A stretch of DNA of 64,000 nt, taken from NCBI RefSeq assembly GCF_000497045.1, contig NW_015961950.1:481294-545293 (forward strand). Direction: 5' to 3'. Both the position numbers and the translations under genes were made by a program. Numbering within the stretch: position 1 is the first letter of the stretch; each line of letters begins with the position of its first letter. This DNA comes from Kalmanozyma brasiliensis GHG001. Its lineage: Eukaryota > Basidiomycota > Ustilaginomycetes > Ustilaginales. Below are positions 52,099 to 61,676 of the stretch, one piece after another. The notes beneath the pieces are model-generated. The model saw only the letters and a program-made list of their open reading frames with translations, had not been told where the DNA came from and ran no database searches.

Positions 52099-53285
52099 GT
52101 TTGTGTGGATCGTGTGTCGGGCAATGGAAGGGAAGATCAATGAGAGGAAGTTGGATATGTACGATGCAGCAAAAGCAGACGTGTTTCTAGAGAGGCCTAT
52201 CGTTATATCAGACTTGGCCAAAAGTGAGCAGTTCTCTCCCATCCATGAATGGCAACGAGATACGCTCGGTCAGAGGCATCTCGGCTGGTGCCTCGAGAGA
52301 AGGTTGCGACGCCAACATTTAGGATGCCGCGGGAGGAGAAGGCGGCTTGACGCAACGGGTATGCGCGCGAGGCGCACGGACCGAAGGCGGTCGAGCTTCT
52401 GAGAGTGATGTCGGTCGACATCCATGACCTAACTCGCAAATTGCCGTAAGGCTTACGCCCTCAACACTGCCCCTGTGCGTGCAATCAAACATGCTGCATG
52501 GCTTGACAGAGGAGAACGAGAGGGAGAAAACTCCACTTCCACGGTCCAAGAAGCCGTGGGCGATGCGGAGATAAGCGCTCTGCCGCTCAGCCTCGCGTTC
52601 GCCCAACAGCCTCTACAAAAAAGGCGAGTGATTTGTGTCTTCAGTTTTCTCTAACAGCTCAGCAAAAAAAATCAAAGGGGGAGCGTTACTCGACAAACAG
52701 CCTGCGTCATCTCGAAGAGCCGAATCTCTTTCAATTCTTCGGGATCGACGCGGTACGTGACGTTTGTGCTGAATCACTCTTGCACACTTTATTCGCCGGG
52801 AACTCATTCGCATTGTGATGCTTCGAGGGATCCAGTGGACAGTGAGTCAGCTAGGCTCTCCTAGGTGCAGCTTGGGAGTGCCTGATCAGCGTCAACGTAC
52901 CTGTACATTGGCCTACGATCTCCGTCCGCTTGCTGCGTCTGCAGAGCCTGGGCCGCTTGGGCAATGATGTGTCACCCTGCACTTGCCTGGCAGACCCTCT
53001 AGATGACGGTGCTCCTTGTAGGGGAGACGAGCCTTCATTATGCAGAGCTGTGAGCGCTTCAATAAGCATGATGTCGTGTGTGTTGCTGCTCACGGCTATA
53101 GAGCATCTGAATGCTTTGGCTGCTCGTCAGGCCAGGGCCCACAGACGACATCATTGGAGTCTCCTTCTTTCAGACTGGTGCTCGACTGAATATAAGCCCT
53201 GTCCCACACCTCTCGCTGCCTCCGTCACCCTCTCCAGCACAAGCGTCAACCAATCTCGTTTCACAAACAGGACCCCAACGCAACC
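52099..53285. other. divergent promoter region between two alcohol dehydrogenase genes
   Basis: About 1.2 kb separating two diverging dehydrogenase genes. No gene was seen within. A TATA box for the right-hand gene is at 53191. Confidence 0.5.
53191..53196 (+). promoter_or_regulatory. TATA box of the ADH1-type gene
   Basis: TATAAG lies 95 bases upstream of the ATG and is followed by a CT-rich, A-poor leader, typical of highly expressed fungal metabolic genes. Confidence 0.6.
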
Positions 53286-54377
53286 ATGTCGAGCGACTCC
53301 ATCCCCCAAAAGATGCGTGCCGCCACCATCAAAGATTTCAAGAAGGGCTACGAAGTCAAGGACATCGACGTCCCCACCGACCTCGGGCCCAACGACATTC
53401 TCCTCAAGATCGCCGCTGCTGGCTACTGCCACACCGACTTGCAGGTCATGGACGGCGTTTACGAGTCGCAAGGTGCAAAGCCTGGCCTCGTGGGCTCGCA
53501 CGAGCCCGTTGGTACCGTCGTCAAGGCGGGCTCCGATGCCGGCAAGGCCGGTATTAAGGTAGGCGACCGTGTCGGATCGATCAACACGTATGGCTTCTGC
53601 GGCAAGTGCGACTCCTGCAAACAGGGCAAGCAGCTCTGTGACAAGTTGCCCGGCATGCTGGGCCTCACCCTCAACGGAGGCTTCTCCGAGTACATGAAGG
53701 CGGACGCTCGGGTCGTATCTAAAGTCCCGGATAGCATTCCTTTCGACGAAGCCGCCCCTCTCTTCTGCGCAGGCGCCACTGTCTATGGTGCGTTGCTGGC
53801 AGTCAAGCCAGAGAAGGGTCAATGGCTCGCCATGGTCGGCATCGGTGGTCTTGGTCATCTCGGCGTGCAGTACGCCAAGGCAATGGGCTGCAAGGTCATT
53901 GCCATCGACAATCGTCAAGAGGCGATTGACCTCGCCAACAAGTCGCCCGAGAACCTCAGACCCGACAAGACCTTCTTGATCGACTCAGATGACGCAAAGA
54001 ACAAGTGCACCGAGGAGCTGTCGAGCAGCTTCTATGACACCAACCCTGGCGTGGACCGTGTTGTGATTAACACCGAAGACCGCAGTCTCATCAAGTTCAG
54101 CCAGCAGTTCCTTCGCAAGGGTGGTCAGCTCGTGGATGTCGGCTTGCCTGCGGATGGACCCTTCGAAGTCGACCCTTTCGCCATGAACTTCAAGGAGCAG
54201 ACCATCCGCGGTCGACTCATTTGCACGCCCGAACAATGCCAGGACATGATCAACATGCACGCAGAGAACAAATGCACCACCTTTATCGAGAAGACCTACA
54301 GCGTCGACGAGGCCAACGAAATGGCCGAGCACTACAACTCGAAGAAGCTTCAAGGGCGTCTCTGCATGGTCTTCTGA
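53286..54377 (+). CDS. zinc alcohol dehydrogenase, ADH1 type
   Basis: 363 aa, intronless, CCATGTC start with a TATA box nearby. Catalytic zinc ligands are Cys48 (GYCHTD), His72 (SHE) and Cys161. The structural zinc has all four Cys at 105, 108, 111 and 118. The Rossmann motif GIGGLGHLGVQYAKAMG is followed by AIDN, whose Asp favours NAD(H). It interconverts ethanol or similar alcohols and aldehydes in the cytosol. An insertion-like segment around ANKSPENLRPDKTFLIDSDD differs from yeast Adh1. A second zinc dehydrogenase gene diverges from it and an acyl-CoA synthetase lies beyond, so joint use in alcohol or fatty-alcohol oxidation is possible but unproven. Confidence 0.93.
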   Translation: MSSDSIPQKMRAATIKDFKKGYEVKDIDVPTDLGPNDILLKIAAAGYCHTDLQVMDGVYESQGAKPGLVGSHEPVGTVVKAGSDAGKAGIKVGDRVGSINTYGFCGKCDSCKQGKQLCDKLPGMLGLTLNGGFSEYMKADARVVSKVPDSIPFDEAAPLFCAGATVYGALLAVKPEKGQWLAMVGIGGLGHLGVQYAKAMGCKVIAIDNRQEAIDLANKSPENLRPDKTFLIDSDDAKNKCTEELSSSFYDTNPGVDRVVINTEDRSLIKFSQQFLRKGGQLVDVGLPADGPFEVDPFAMNFKEQTIRGRLICTPEQCQDMINMHAENKCTTFIEKTYSVDEANEMAEHYNSKKLQGRLCMVF

Positions 54378-55106
54378 TCGCATTTTCACGCACGATAGGA
54401 ATGTGCCTTGGGTCCTGGCAAGCATACTTCACGTGATGAAGGAATCTCCAGTTCTCAAGAAGCGCTTGGCGTGTTATCAGTCAAAGCGCTGGTTGTGCCT
54501 ATAGCTCCAATCGTGCAACAGTGAGTGGGTGACATTTCGAACATGGCGGCGGGGGCCCTAAAGATCAAGCCCTCGGGAGCGGACGGAAGGGAAGAACGAA
54601 CGAAATGACAGCACGACTTTATCCGCCGACCTGAAAGAGCGGCGCTTATCGATCAGTCCTGAGAGTGCCATCTTATACTGTCGAGTGCTTGGGAGCTAGC
54701 TCTCGCCGTACAGAATGACTGACTGCTACTGCAACGTGCAACAGCGACGAAACAGCTACCGTGAGAAGCTCGTAGAAGCGAGATGAAATGAGACAAAGAA
54801 CGGCTGGTCTCAAAATATGAGGCCCGCCTCGCGATCGTCCGTGCATTTTCGCACTACTGCAACAACGATAGTGAACACAGCGGTACCGACAAGCGGCACT
54901 TGGTAGACGTGAGACCCGGGAGTATCTCTGTCTCAGGAAGGGGGACCGTTCGCGAACGAAGACAAGCTCTATCCCCATCGTTGCGCGCTTCCCGTCTCCC
55001 CCTTTTGAGGCTGGCTTTGCCTACGAAGCCATCCCAGCCTAGAAGTCGAGTTGGGGGAGCTCATCGATGGAAGAGGGACAGCACTGAAGGCCAAGATCAA
55101 AGTGAC

Positions 55107-55825
55107 ATGGGTAACCACAAGGTCAAGACTCAGTCGCCGTGGCTGCAATTTGCATGGCCAGACACCGGGCGCCACGGTTGCACTATCCCCGCCACCTTTT
55201 CATATGGTCGGAAAGGACTCGTCGATGACGGCCGACCGTCAAGTCCGTGACGCACGCTTCGGAGCACCAGCATTGAGTTGAGAATTCGCCTGTTTCGTTC
55301 CCTAGGATGGCTTTGACAGCAGTGGAATGCGCAGCCGTCGTTGGCCGATTTCATCAGCCACATCGCTGCTTGCGGCCGTCTCTGTACGTCTTCGCTCCTG
55401 CTCCGTCTTCCTATTGTTGTCCAGTCGCAGCAATGTTCAATTCCGAAGGAAATCTTGCATCGATGCCACCTTCAACGCAGCCCTCGACCGAATGGCAGAA
55501 GCCAGTGCCGACATGACAGCAGCCTACGCCTGAAGCGGATAGCGGGGCTGAAATTCACGACCTGAGCAGGCCGGACGACAGACTCAATAAGACAGATAGC
55601 GATCTCTAACTTCATGACAGCACGCGAGACCTCCATGCACATTCGTTTCACCAATCCCGAAAGCAAAGAAAGGTATGCCACTGTCGTTCCAGCGCCGCCT
55701 CTCAACGTGAGTCTGTACTGGTCATGCATCGGTTCATCTTTTCAATAAGACGAAGGCAAAGCTCGATCTGATGCTGTCTCCAGGAGGACCGCAGCCCACT
55801 GAGGATGGCTAAAAACGACTGTTGA
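55107..55825 (+). other. candidate spliced or decayed gene of unknown function
   Basis: Segments read like protein. One follows the ATG at 55107 (MGNHKVKTQSPWLQFAW...). Another at about 55317-55383 (PSLADFISHIAACGRL) ends at a GTACGT donor. A third at 55570-55706 (MHIRFTNPESKERYATVV...) ends at a GTGAGT donor. A 77 nt intron (55707-55783, CTGAT branch, CTCCAG acceptor) leads into a 13-residue end and TGA at 55823. The middle joins do not resolve into one clean frame by eye. No family is recognised. Confidence 0.3.
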
Positions 55826-57295
55826 GCGAGACCGCGGTGTCTACTCAAGCAACTCGACTTTGATGTTGCTGAGCCGCTTTTGAAACCAGAGTCCGCTTGC
55901 GGTCTCACCAAGGCGTTTGGCGTTTAGCGGAGTTTACATTTTGTATTCGTCAAGGCGATCCACCAACTACAATTTTGAATTGTTTTACAAGGACAGATAC
56001 AAACTTCAACGCGCCTAGATTCAATCTGAGACTTCTGGTTTGGAACAGCCTAATTTGGTCTAAACTTCGTGCAAGATGGAGGTGTCAAACACTGCTGCTT
56101 TCAGCCGGCAATCTGGCAGCATGAACTTCATGAGGCGCCATTGTGGCTGTTTCTGCGTCGAGGGCCTTCCACTCCCAGTCCTCAGGGCCATCGCGCTCGC
56201 GGCAAGCCATTCAACACATGTCTCACCGCATCCGCGCCAGTCTCAGCTTCCGCTGATGGCTTTGGCACCTTGACACATTGTTTTGGGGTTCTCGCTCACA
56301 GATCTGCAGCCGCGCGGTCCCTTCGCACTCCGCAAGCTCCGGTGCAAGCCTGCTATTGTTTGGACGCCCTGTCGCAAATCTACACAATTTCATATGTACC
56401 ACAAAACTTCACTCTGGTGCGAATGCGGAGTCGCAGAGCAGCAAGATAGGCTAGACTCAGGCTTCATCTCTTAAAAGGCGGACCAGCAATACCACCTGAA
56501 GCACACCACATGACAAGCGGGGCGCGAATGGTGTTGGTCCAGACCATCATCGTACGATCTCGTCCCTTGTGTCGCTCGTCGACATGACTGCAAACTGTCA
56601 ATTTCGGCGTGACAGGCCACGATATGTTTGAAGAGCACGAATAGTCATCGACATCTGCAGAGTCCAAGTGGTTGTTTGTCGGAGACAGGAACGATGGCAG
56701 GCTAGCGTGGGAAATCAGTTCGTAGCATTATCGGAGAAGCTGTCTTCGTAGAGGTAGGACACCCGAGAAGATCGACAGCAGGCGCAGGTAGCTGCTCAAG
56801 CCATTGTTTCGGGCAAGCTTGGCGGTTTGCCTGCCCGGTGTCCTGGTCCAGACCCCGACAGCTTCGTGGTGTGAAAGTGTGATTCCAATCCTCGAAACAG
56901 ACCCGAGCTCAACACGGCTGCGACCGCTGCGACCACCTGCGTCAGCGCTGTTTGCCGAACATCACAATCGCCGCCCGCGAAGCTTCTGCCTGCTTGTCGA
57001 CTCTTCGGCTCTGCCGCATGTACGACACACGTGGCTTTTCCCACAGCGACGTCGTAGACTGTCAAAACTCGGCTAAAGAGTTTGCGACAAGCAGAGCGCC
57101 TAAGACCCTCGGCAACCTACCTCCTGAAACGGCGCTACCGCCTCCTGGGACTCTTTTCCGACGTCCGATCTCGAGATCCAGATCGATAGTAGACTCAGAG
57201 ATAAGTGTCTGCTGCCGTGAGAACTGCCATGACCTGCCCTGTTTGACAGCCGCGTCTGCCGGTCTCTGGCCTGAACTCTGAGAGTTCCACACACA

Positions 57296-57302
57296 TATAT
57301 AC
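57296..57302 (+). promoter_or_regulatory. TATA box upstream of the alpha/beta hydrolase gene
   Basis: TATATAC lies about 215 bases before the ATG at 57517. A CT-rich leader follows. Confidence 0.45.
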
Positions 57303-57516
57303 AGATGAGGCCTTCTTCACACCTTTGGTGCTCTACCTCTTCGTTCCACTCCCTCCGTATCCTGACCAACGCTCCTCTCCGCTCACTTCGCGACTAGATC
57401 TGCGTTTGAGCATTGCTTCGAGATCTGGCATCTCTGACTCCTCGTCACCCTCACACCACCGACATTCCTGCTGGACAGGTTTTCCTCAGTATCCGCCCTA
57501 TCGACCATTCGACAAT

Positions 57517-58899
57517 ATGCAGGCACCTAAGCAGATCAACACCGGCTTCGGCTCGTGCCTTGCTCCCATCGACCTCGAGGCTGCGCACCTCGCAGCTGAG
57601 CGCCTTCACCACCTCTCGATCAACCCTCCCCTTCCTCAGTACCCTGCTGGCTCGTCCAACGGCTCTGGGTTTCACCGCAGCAACTTCACCATGCCTCTTG
57701 CCTACCCTCGCTCCACCTACTCCGAGCCTCTCGCCGGCGGCGAGTCGCTTTCAGAACTGTTGCCAGGGACTCACGCCGTCCTTTCGCAGAACGCCCGCGC
57801 TGTTGATGCTTGCCACTTTGTCCCCGTCAAGGTCGAGCCCACACCGGGTCTTTACACGCCTTTCGTTCGCGGCGGCACTGACCCTAAGCAGCTCCGTAAG
57901 CGCCGTGTCTTGGTCGTAGAGCGCTTGATCCCTAAGCGTGCTCCCAAGAACCCCGACGCAAAGATCCTCCTCCTCACTCACGGTCTTGGATTTTCCAAAG
58001 AGTGCTTCATTCCCATCGTGGACGAGCTTTTGAGGACCAAGCCGAACGAGATCGAAGAGGTCTGGATGATCGACACGCTCGGCCACGGCATGTCAGCTGT
58101 GGTCAACCGACAGCTCGACGACCCCTCCCCGCTCGAATCCACCGATCGCTGCATTGATGGCAACGATCTCGCTCGCGACATTCTCCAATTCATCTGCTGC
58201 TTCATGCCTTCGACACCAACCTCGACCCCCGTCGAGCCGTCGCGGACGCTCGATTTCCACCTTCCTCGCTTGCCGAGGAAGAAGCTTGTTGGCATCGGCC
58301 ACTCTTTCGGCGGCGCTGCGTTGACGCAGGCCTCTTACCACTTTCCTGATCTCTTCGACTCTGTGATCGCTCTTGAGAGCATCCTTGGCACCTTCGAGCA
58401 GGTTCCTCGCATTCACGCGGTACCGCTGGCTCGGTACACGCTGCTGAAGAAGGACTGCTGGCAGTCGCGCGAGGAGGCTCGTGCCGAGGCCGACACCGAC
58501 AAGCACATGAGGTTGTGGCATCCTTCTGTGAGGGATGCTTTCGCAGCAGGTATGCTCACCGAGTCGTTGAGCAACCCAGGCACCGTTGAACGCAGTGCGG
58601 ACAAGGTGGCTGAGGCGCTCTCGATTCGCGGCAACCGACCTGGTATGCAGGTTTCGCAATACCTTCATTGCCTTCCTGCACGCCTTCCTGTCCTGTTCGT
58701 GTCGGCACACAAGCCTCTTCTGCTTCCACTCGAAGAGATTTTCCACACGGCTCAGAGTATTCCCAACCTTCATTTTGATGTGATGACCGGCACTCACAAC
58801 CTCCCACACGAGCGCCCCATCGAGATTGCTCACCGTATCGTCCGCTTCTGGCGCGAGACGGACTACTCCACTCCCTTCCTCCGCGAATGCAGGCTCTGA
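57517..58899 (+). CDS. alpha/beta hydrolase with C-terminal CRL peroxisomal signal
   Basis: 460 aa from the ATG at 57517; the frame opens earlier at a TTG only. AB-hydrolase fold: LLLTHGLGFSKECFIPIVDELL with the oxyanion-hole HGLG, the nucleophile elbow GHSFGGAA, an Asp-containing strand and the late His in TGTHNLPHERP. The C-terminus ECRL ends in CRL, which fits the (S/A/C)-(K/R/H)-L type-1 peroxisomal signal. This suggests a peroxisomal esterase, lipase or thioesterase, comparable to yeast Lpx1 or the AKT2-type hydrolases of fungal metabolite pathways. The N-terminal ~100 residues are Pro/Ser-rich and unlike the family core. The substrate is unknown. Confidence 0.85.
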   Translation: MQAPKQINTGFGSCLAPIDLEAAHLAAERLHHLSINPPLPQYPAGSSNGSGFHRSNFTMPLAYPRSTYSEPLAGGESLSELLPGTHAVLSQNARAVDACHFVPVKVEPTPGLYTPFVRGGTDPKQLRKRRVLVVERLIPKRAPKNPDAKILLLTHGLGFSKECFIPIVDELLRTKPNEIEEVWMIDTLGHGMSAVVNRQLDDPSPLESTDRCIDGNDLARDILQFICCFMPSTPTSTPVEPSRTLDFHLPRLPRKKLVGIGHSFGGAALTQASYHFPDLFDSVIALESILGTFEQVPRIHAVPLARYTLLKKDCWQSREEARAEADTDKHMRLWHPSVRDAFAAGMLTESLSNPGTVERSADKVAEALSIRGNRPGMQVSQYLHCLPARLPVLFVSAHKPLLLPLEEIFHTAQSIPNLHFDVMTGTHNLPHERPIEIAHRIVRFWRETDYSTPFLRECRL

Positions 58900-59593
58900 G
58901 CTTGCCTTCATCTTCCCCCTTCCCTTTCGCCTTCGACTTGGTGTCAAGGGATCCCCACGTCACACTCTTCAGAGGACACCACACGTACACGCTCTTTTTC
59001 ACGCCTTAGGTCATTTCCGCTCGTTATTTGGGATCCCAGTCACCGCCTTGTACTATCACACACCTTTTAGACTACCTCTCCCCTCGGTCACAGCGCAGCA
59101 CTCATTCGGTCTGTCGAATCCTTTCATTGCGGCGAGCAATCCATCAGTGTTGCCATCCTAACCCTAGCGTTGTGTCTAAGTGTCCACATCGACCGGAATG
59201 AAGCACTCACAGCAAGGTCAACGCCCATGAAATGCGAGCCCAAAATCCTGACACGAAAATCCCTTCGAAAGAGGAGGCGCTCGCTCTCGCTTAACGTGCC
59301 TTTCCTGTTCCGGACGGCCATTCCGCGGCGCTGAGAAGCCTCCACTCAATCGGTTCTGCTGCATGACCTGACCGCCCGGATGACAGATCCGGATGGGCGG
59401 CTCTTCAATGTTGCGATGACCTGCGTGTTGCGCATCTCTCTCATCGCGCAGGCCATCTGATCGTCCACCATCCATCAGCTTGTTTCGGACAGCCAGTGGG
59501 CGACGCATCAGCTCTGAACTCTTGCTTGCTTAATACGCACGGACTCGCAACCAACAGCTAGGACCTCGACCGACATCAGCAGCGTCATTCAAC
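58900..59593. other. intergenic region, promoter of the FAR-17a/AIG1-like gene
   Basis: About 690 bases between rightward genes. Nothing distinctive was recognised. Confidence 0.45.
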
Positions 59594-60566
59594 ATGGCCT
59601 TGTCCAGCAAGCAGGTAACGGCGCTGGCCTGGCATAGCATCGCGTTCGCATCTTGCATTTACGGCTTCAAGTCTGTGCACATTCTGCCCGATCTTCTCGG
59701 TGTCAGCATGGCGGATGAATACGGAGGTAAGTGCAACAAAGCTTGATCGATGGCATCATGACACTGCGACTCACGAGCAGCCTCGTCTCCAACATCCGGT
59801 CTCTACGCAGGCTTCATGCAATTTTTGACGATGTGCGGACTAGCTGGGACGACCGCCACTATGAGTCTGGCGCTGGTGCTCGATGTGATCCAGGGGCCAC
59901 AAGGTGAGTTACGGGCTCGTGGTGCAGGACGCAAGGTGTCGCATGTCCACGCTGACTCCTGCGTGTCCTATCATGTCGAACGACAGCACTTCTCTGGCTC
60001 AAGGACCTGCTGATGGCTGCCTCGCTGCCAACGGAAACGCTCATCACGGTGCTGTATTGGTCGATTGTAATGATCGACAAGAGCCTGTTGATGCCACCGA
60101 AGCAGATCATGGACCCAGCAAATCCGGGACAGGTACTGCGGGAAGAGCCGGTGGCGATTCCGTTCTTGATCGACGCAAGCATGCACGCCTTTCCAGGCGT
60201 GTGGCTGCTGGTCGACTTTTTCGTCTTCAGTCGACGACTGCCCAAGTCGATACCCATAGTACCTCTCGCTGCAACTGTGACGGTCAGCTATGCGTAAGTA
60301 GGCAATGAAGTCCAAGCCAGTACAGAATATCATTGATACTGATGGAGTCGACGATCTCAACATTCCCACATAGCCTATGGGCCGAGAAGTGCGCCAAGAT
60401 GAACGGACACTATCCTTATCCCCTGCTGGACATTCTGAGCACGGCGCCCCGCCTCGCGCTTTACGGCGCCTCTGGAGTCGTGGCCTGCGCTGTTGGTCTG
60501 ACCGTGACCAAGCTACAGGCGAGCGTCAAAGGATCAGATGCTGCGAACGCGAAGAAGAGGAGATGA
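59594..60566 (+). CDS. FAR-17a/AIG1-like integral membrane hydrolase, four exons
   Basis: Exons 59594-59726, 59811-59903, 59987-60293 and 60374-60566, with introns of 84, 83 and 80 nt, all GT..AG; 241 aa. Five to six hydrophobic helices. Animal AIG1/ADTRP are threonine hydrolases of fatty-acid esters of hydroxy fatty acids. The pair expected from them is visible: Thr51 in EYGGFMQFLTM and His142 in SMHAFPGVWLLVDF. The YPYPLLDIL segment near the C-terminus also matches the family. An alternative in-frame acceptor at 59780 would add ten residues (59781-59810); the downstream acceptor was preferred because YGG-x3-FLT aligns with AIG1. Probably an ER or plasma-membrane lipid hydrolase. Confidence 0.85.
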
Positions 60567-61676
60567 CGGAAGCACCCGCCCTTCTGCTCGTTCTCGACGA
60601 CGAGCCATCGGGGCCGGGGATGGTCAAGGGTCGCTGATCCTTAAAGCACAGCTATTAGACTGAAGTGCTTCGTCGATCTAGAACACATTTGACCCTAACC
60701 AGAGATGCATTCGAGCAGCTGTATACGTCTCAGGGCGAGCCGAACGAACGGCATGTCAGCTAGAACGTTCGAAATCGGGGAACGGACCTGACGCGAATCT
60801 CCCGATCCACTATGAGCTTCTTTATCCTCCCGTTCTCGCTTTCAGACTCGAATTTGAATGAGATCAGCTGCAGGGTCTGCCGGCTCGCTCTTCGGAAAGG
60901 AACAAAAAGAACCACGTCGCGCCTGAACGCTGTCGCTCGTTGCGGCCCAATCACCTCGCTCAACTCGGCGGCAGTAGGAGGGCATTGCATGGTGAATGCA
61001 AGTCTTGCAGACGGAGCATCTCCATCCGTAAAGCGACCAAGAGCGAACAAGACTGCCTCTGCGTGAGAAGGACGACGAGAGTGTTCTCCGCTGTCGGCTG
61101 CAGCTGAGCCCAGGTTGCCGACGCGGTCCGCTTGTCGAATAGAAGAATTGCACGCTCAACGTGAAAAATGGCGTGCTCAGCTCCAGACCAACACCTCACG
61201 CACGCCATCCATTGTCCATCCACCACGTCCAAAATGGCGACATCGCCGACTTGAACAGCTGACATAGCCGTCGATCTTCATGCTTCAGTCTGCCGCGAGT
61301 TGTGAATAAATGTGTTGACGAGCAGAGGGCCGAGTCTGAGTCTGCAGCTACCGTAACGACCCCGCTTTTTCAAGTGTGCCAACCCTGCATGAATGCGCTG
61401 CACCTCGAAGAAATGGAAGAATTGGACACGCTCGTTTGACCTGGCCAGAAGACCTAAGAACCGCGACTGTGATGATGACCGGCTCCTTGCACTCAGGTCC
61501 ATATATCATAAGTCCTCTTTTACATCCTTCGTCTGCCCCAACATCCCCACGATTCACCCACCCGTTCTCATTGCACAAGGTCTCGACACCTTTCCCCGGA
61601 TACTCGTCGCCGGATTCTACGGTAGAGCTCGCTGCTAATTCTTTCGCCCTTCCGCAACCTCAGAGAAACACTCGAG
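60567..61676. other. intergenic region with a broken leftward frame
   Basis: 1.1 kb between two rightward genes. It holds the frameshifted leftward candidate at 60760-61265 and the choline sulfatase promoter with an ATATAT element at about 61501. Confidence 0.45.
60760..61265 (-). pseudogene. unknown small gene, apparently frameshifted
   Basis: From the ATG at 61265 (MSAVQVGDVAILDVVDGQWM...) one frame reads as ordered protein for about 65 codons, to around 61060. From there a second frame carries the protein-like sequence (VLFALGRFTDGDAPSARL... to VRSVPRFRTF) to TAG at 60760. The shift lies at about 61052-61066 and would be healed by one base. It may be a sequencing error, a recent pseudogene, or an intron (a GTGAGG donor is at 61199). 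Both halves mix beta-prone hydrophobic and charged residues. No family was recognised. Confidence 0.45.

Larger units (their letters stand above)
54378..57516. other. 3.1 kb gene-poor region with an unassigned protein-like stretch
   Basis: No clear complete gene. Between 55107 and 55825, rightward, several well-formed coding-like segments in different frames are flanked by plausible splice sites. AT-rich patches occur at about 55920-56060. TATATAC at 57296-57302 probably serves the hydrolase gene. Confidence 0.4.
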
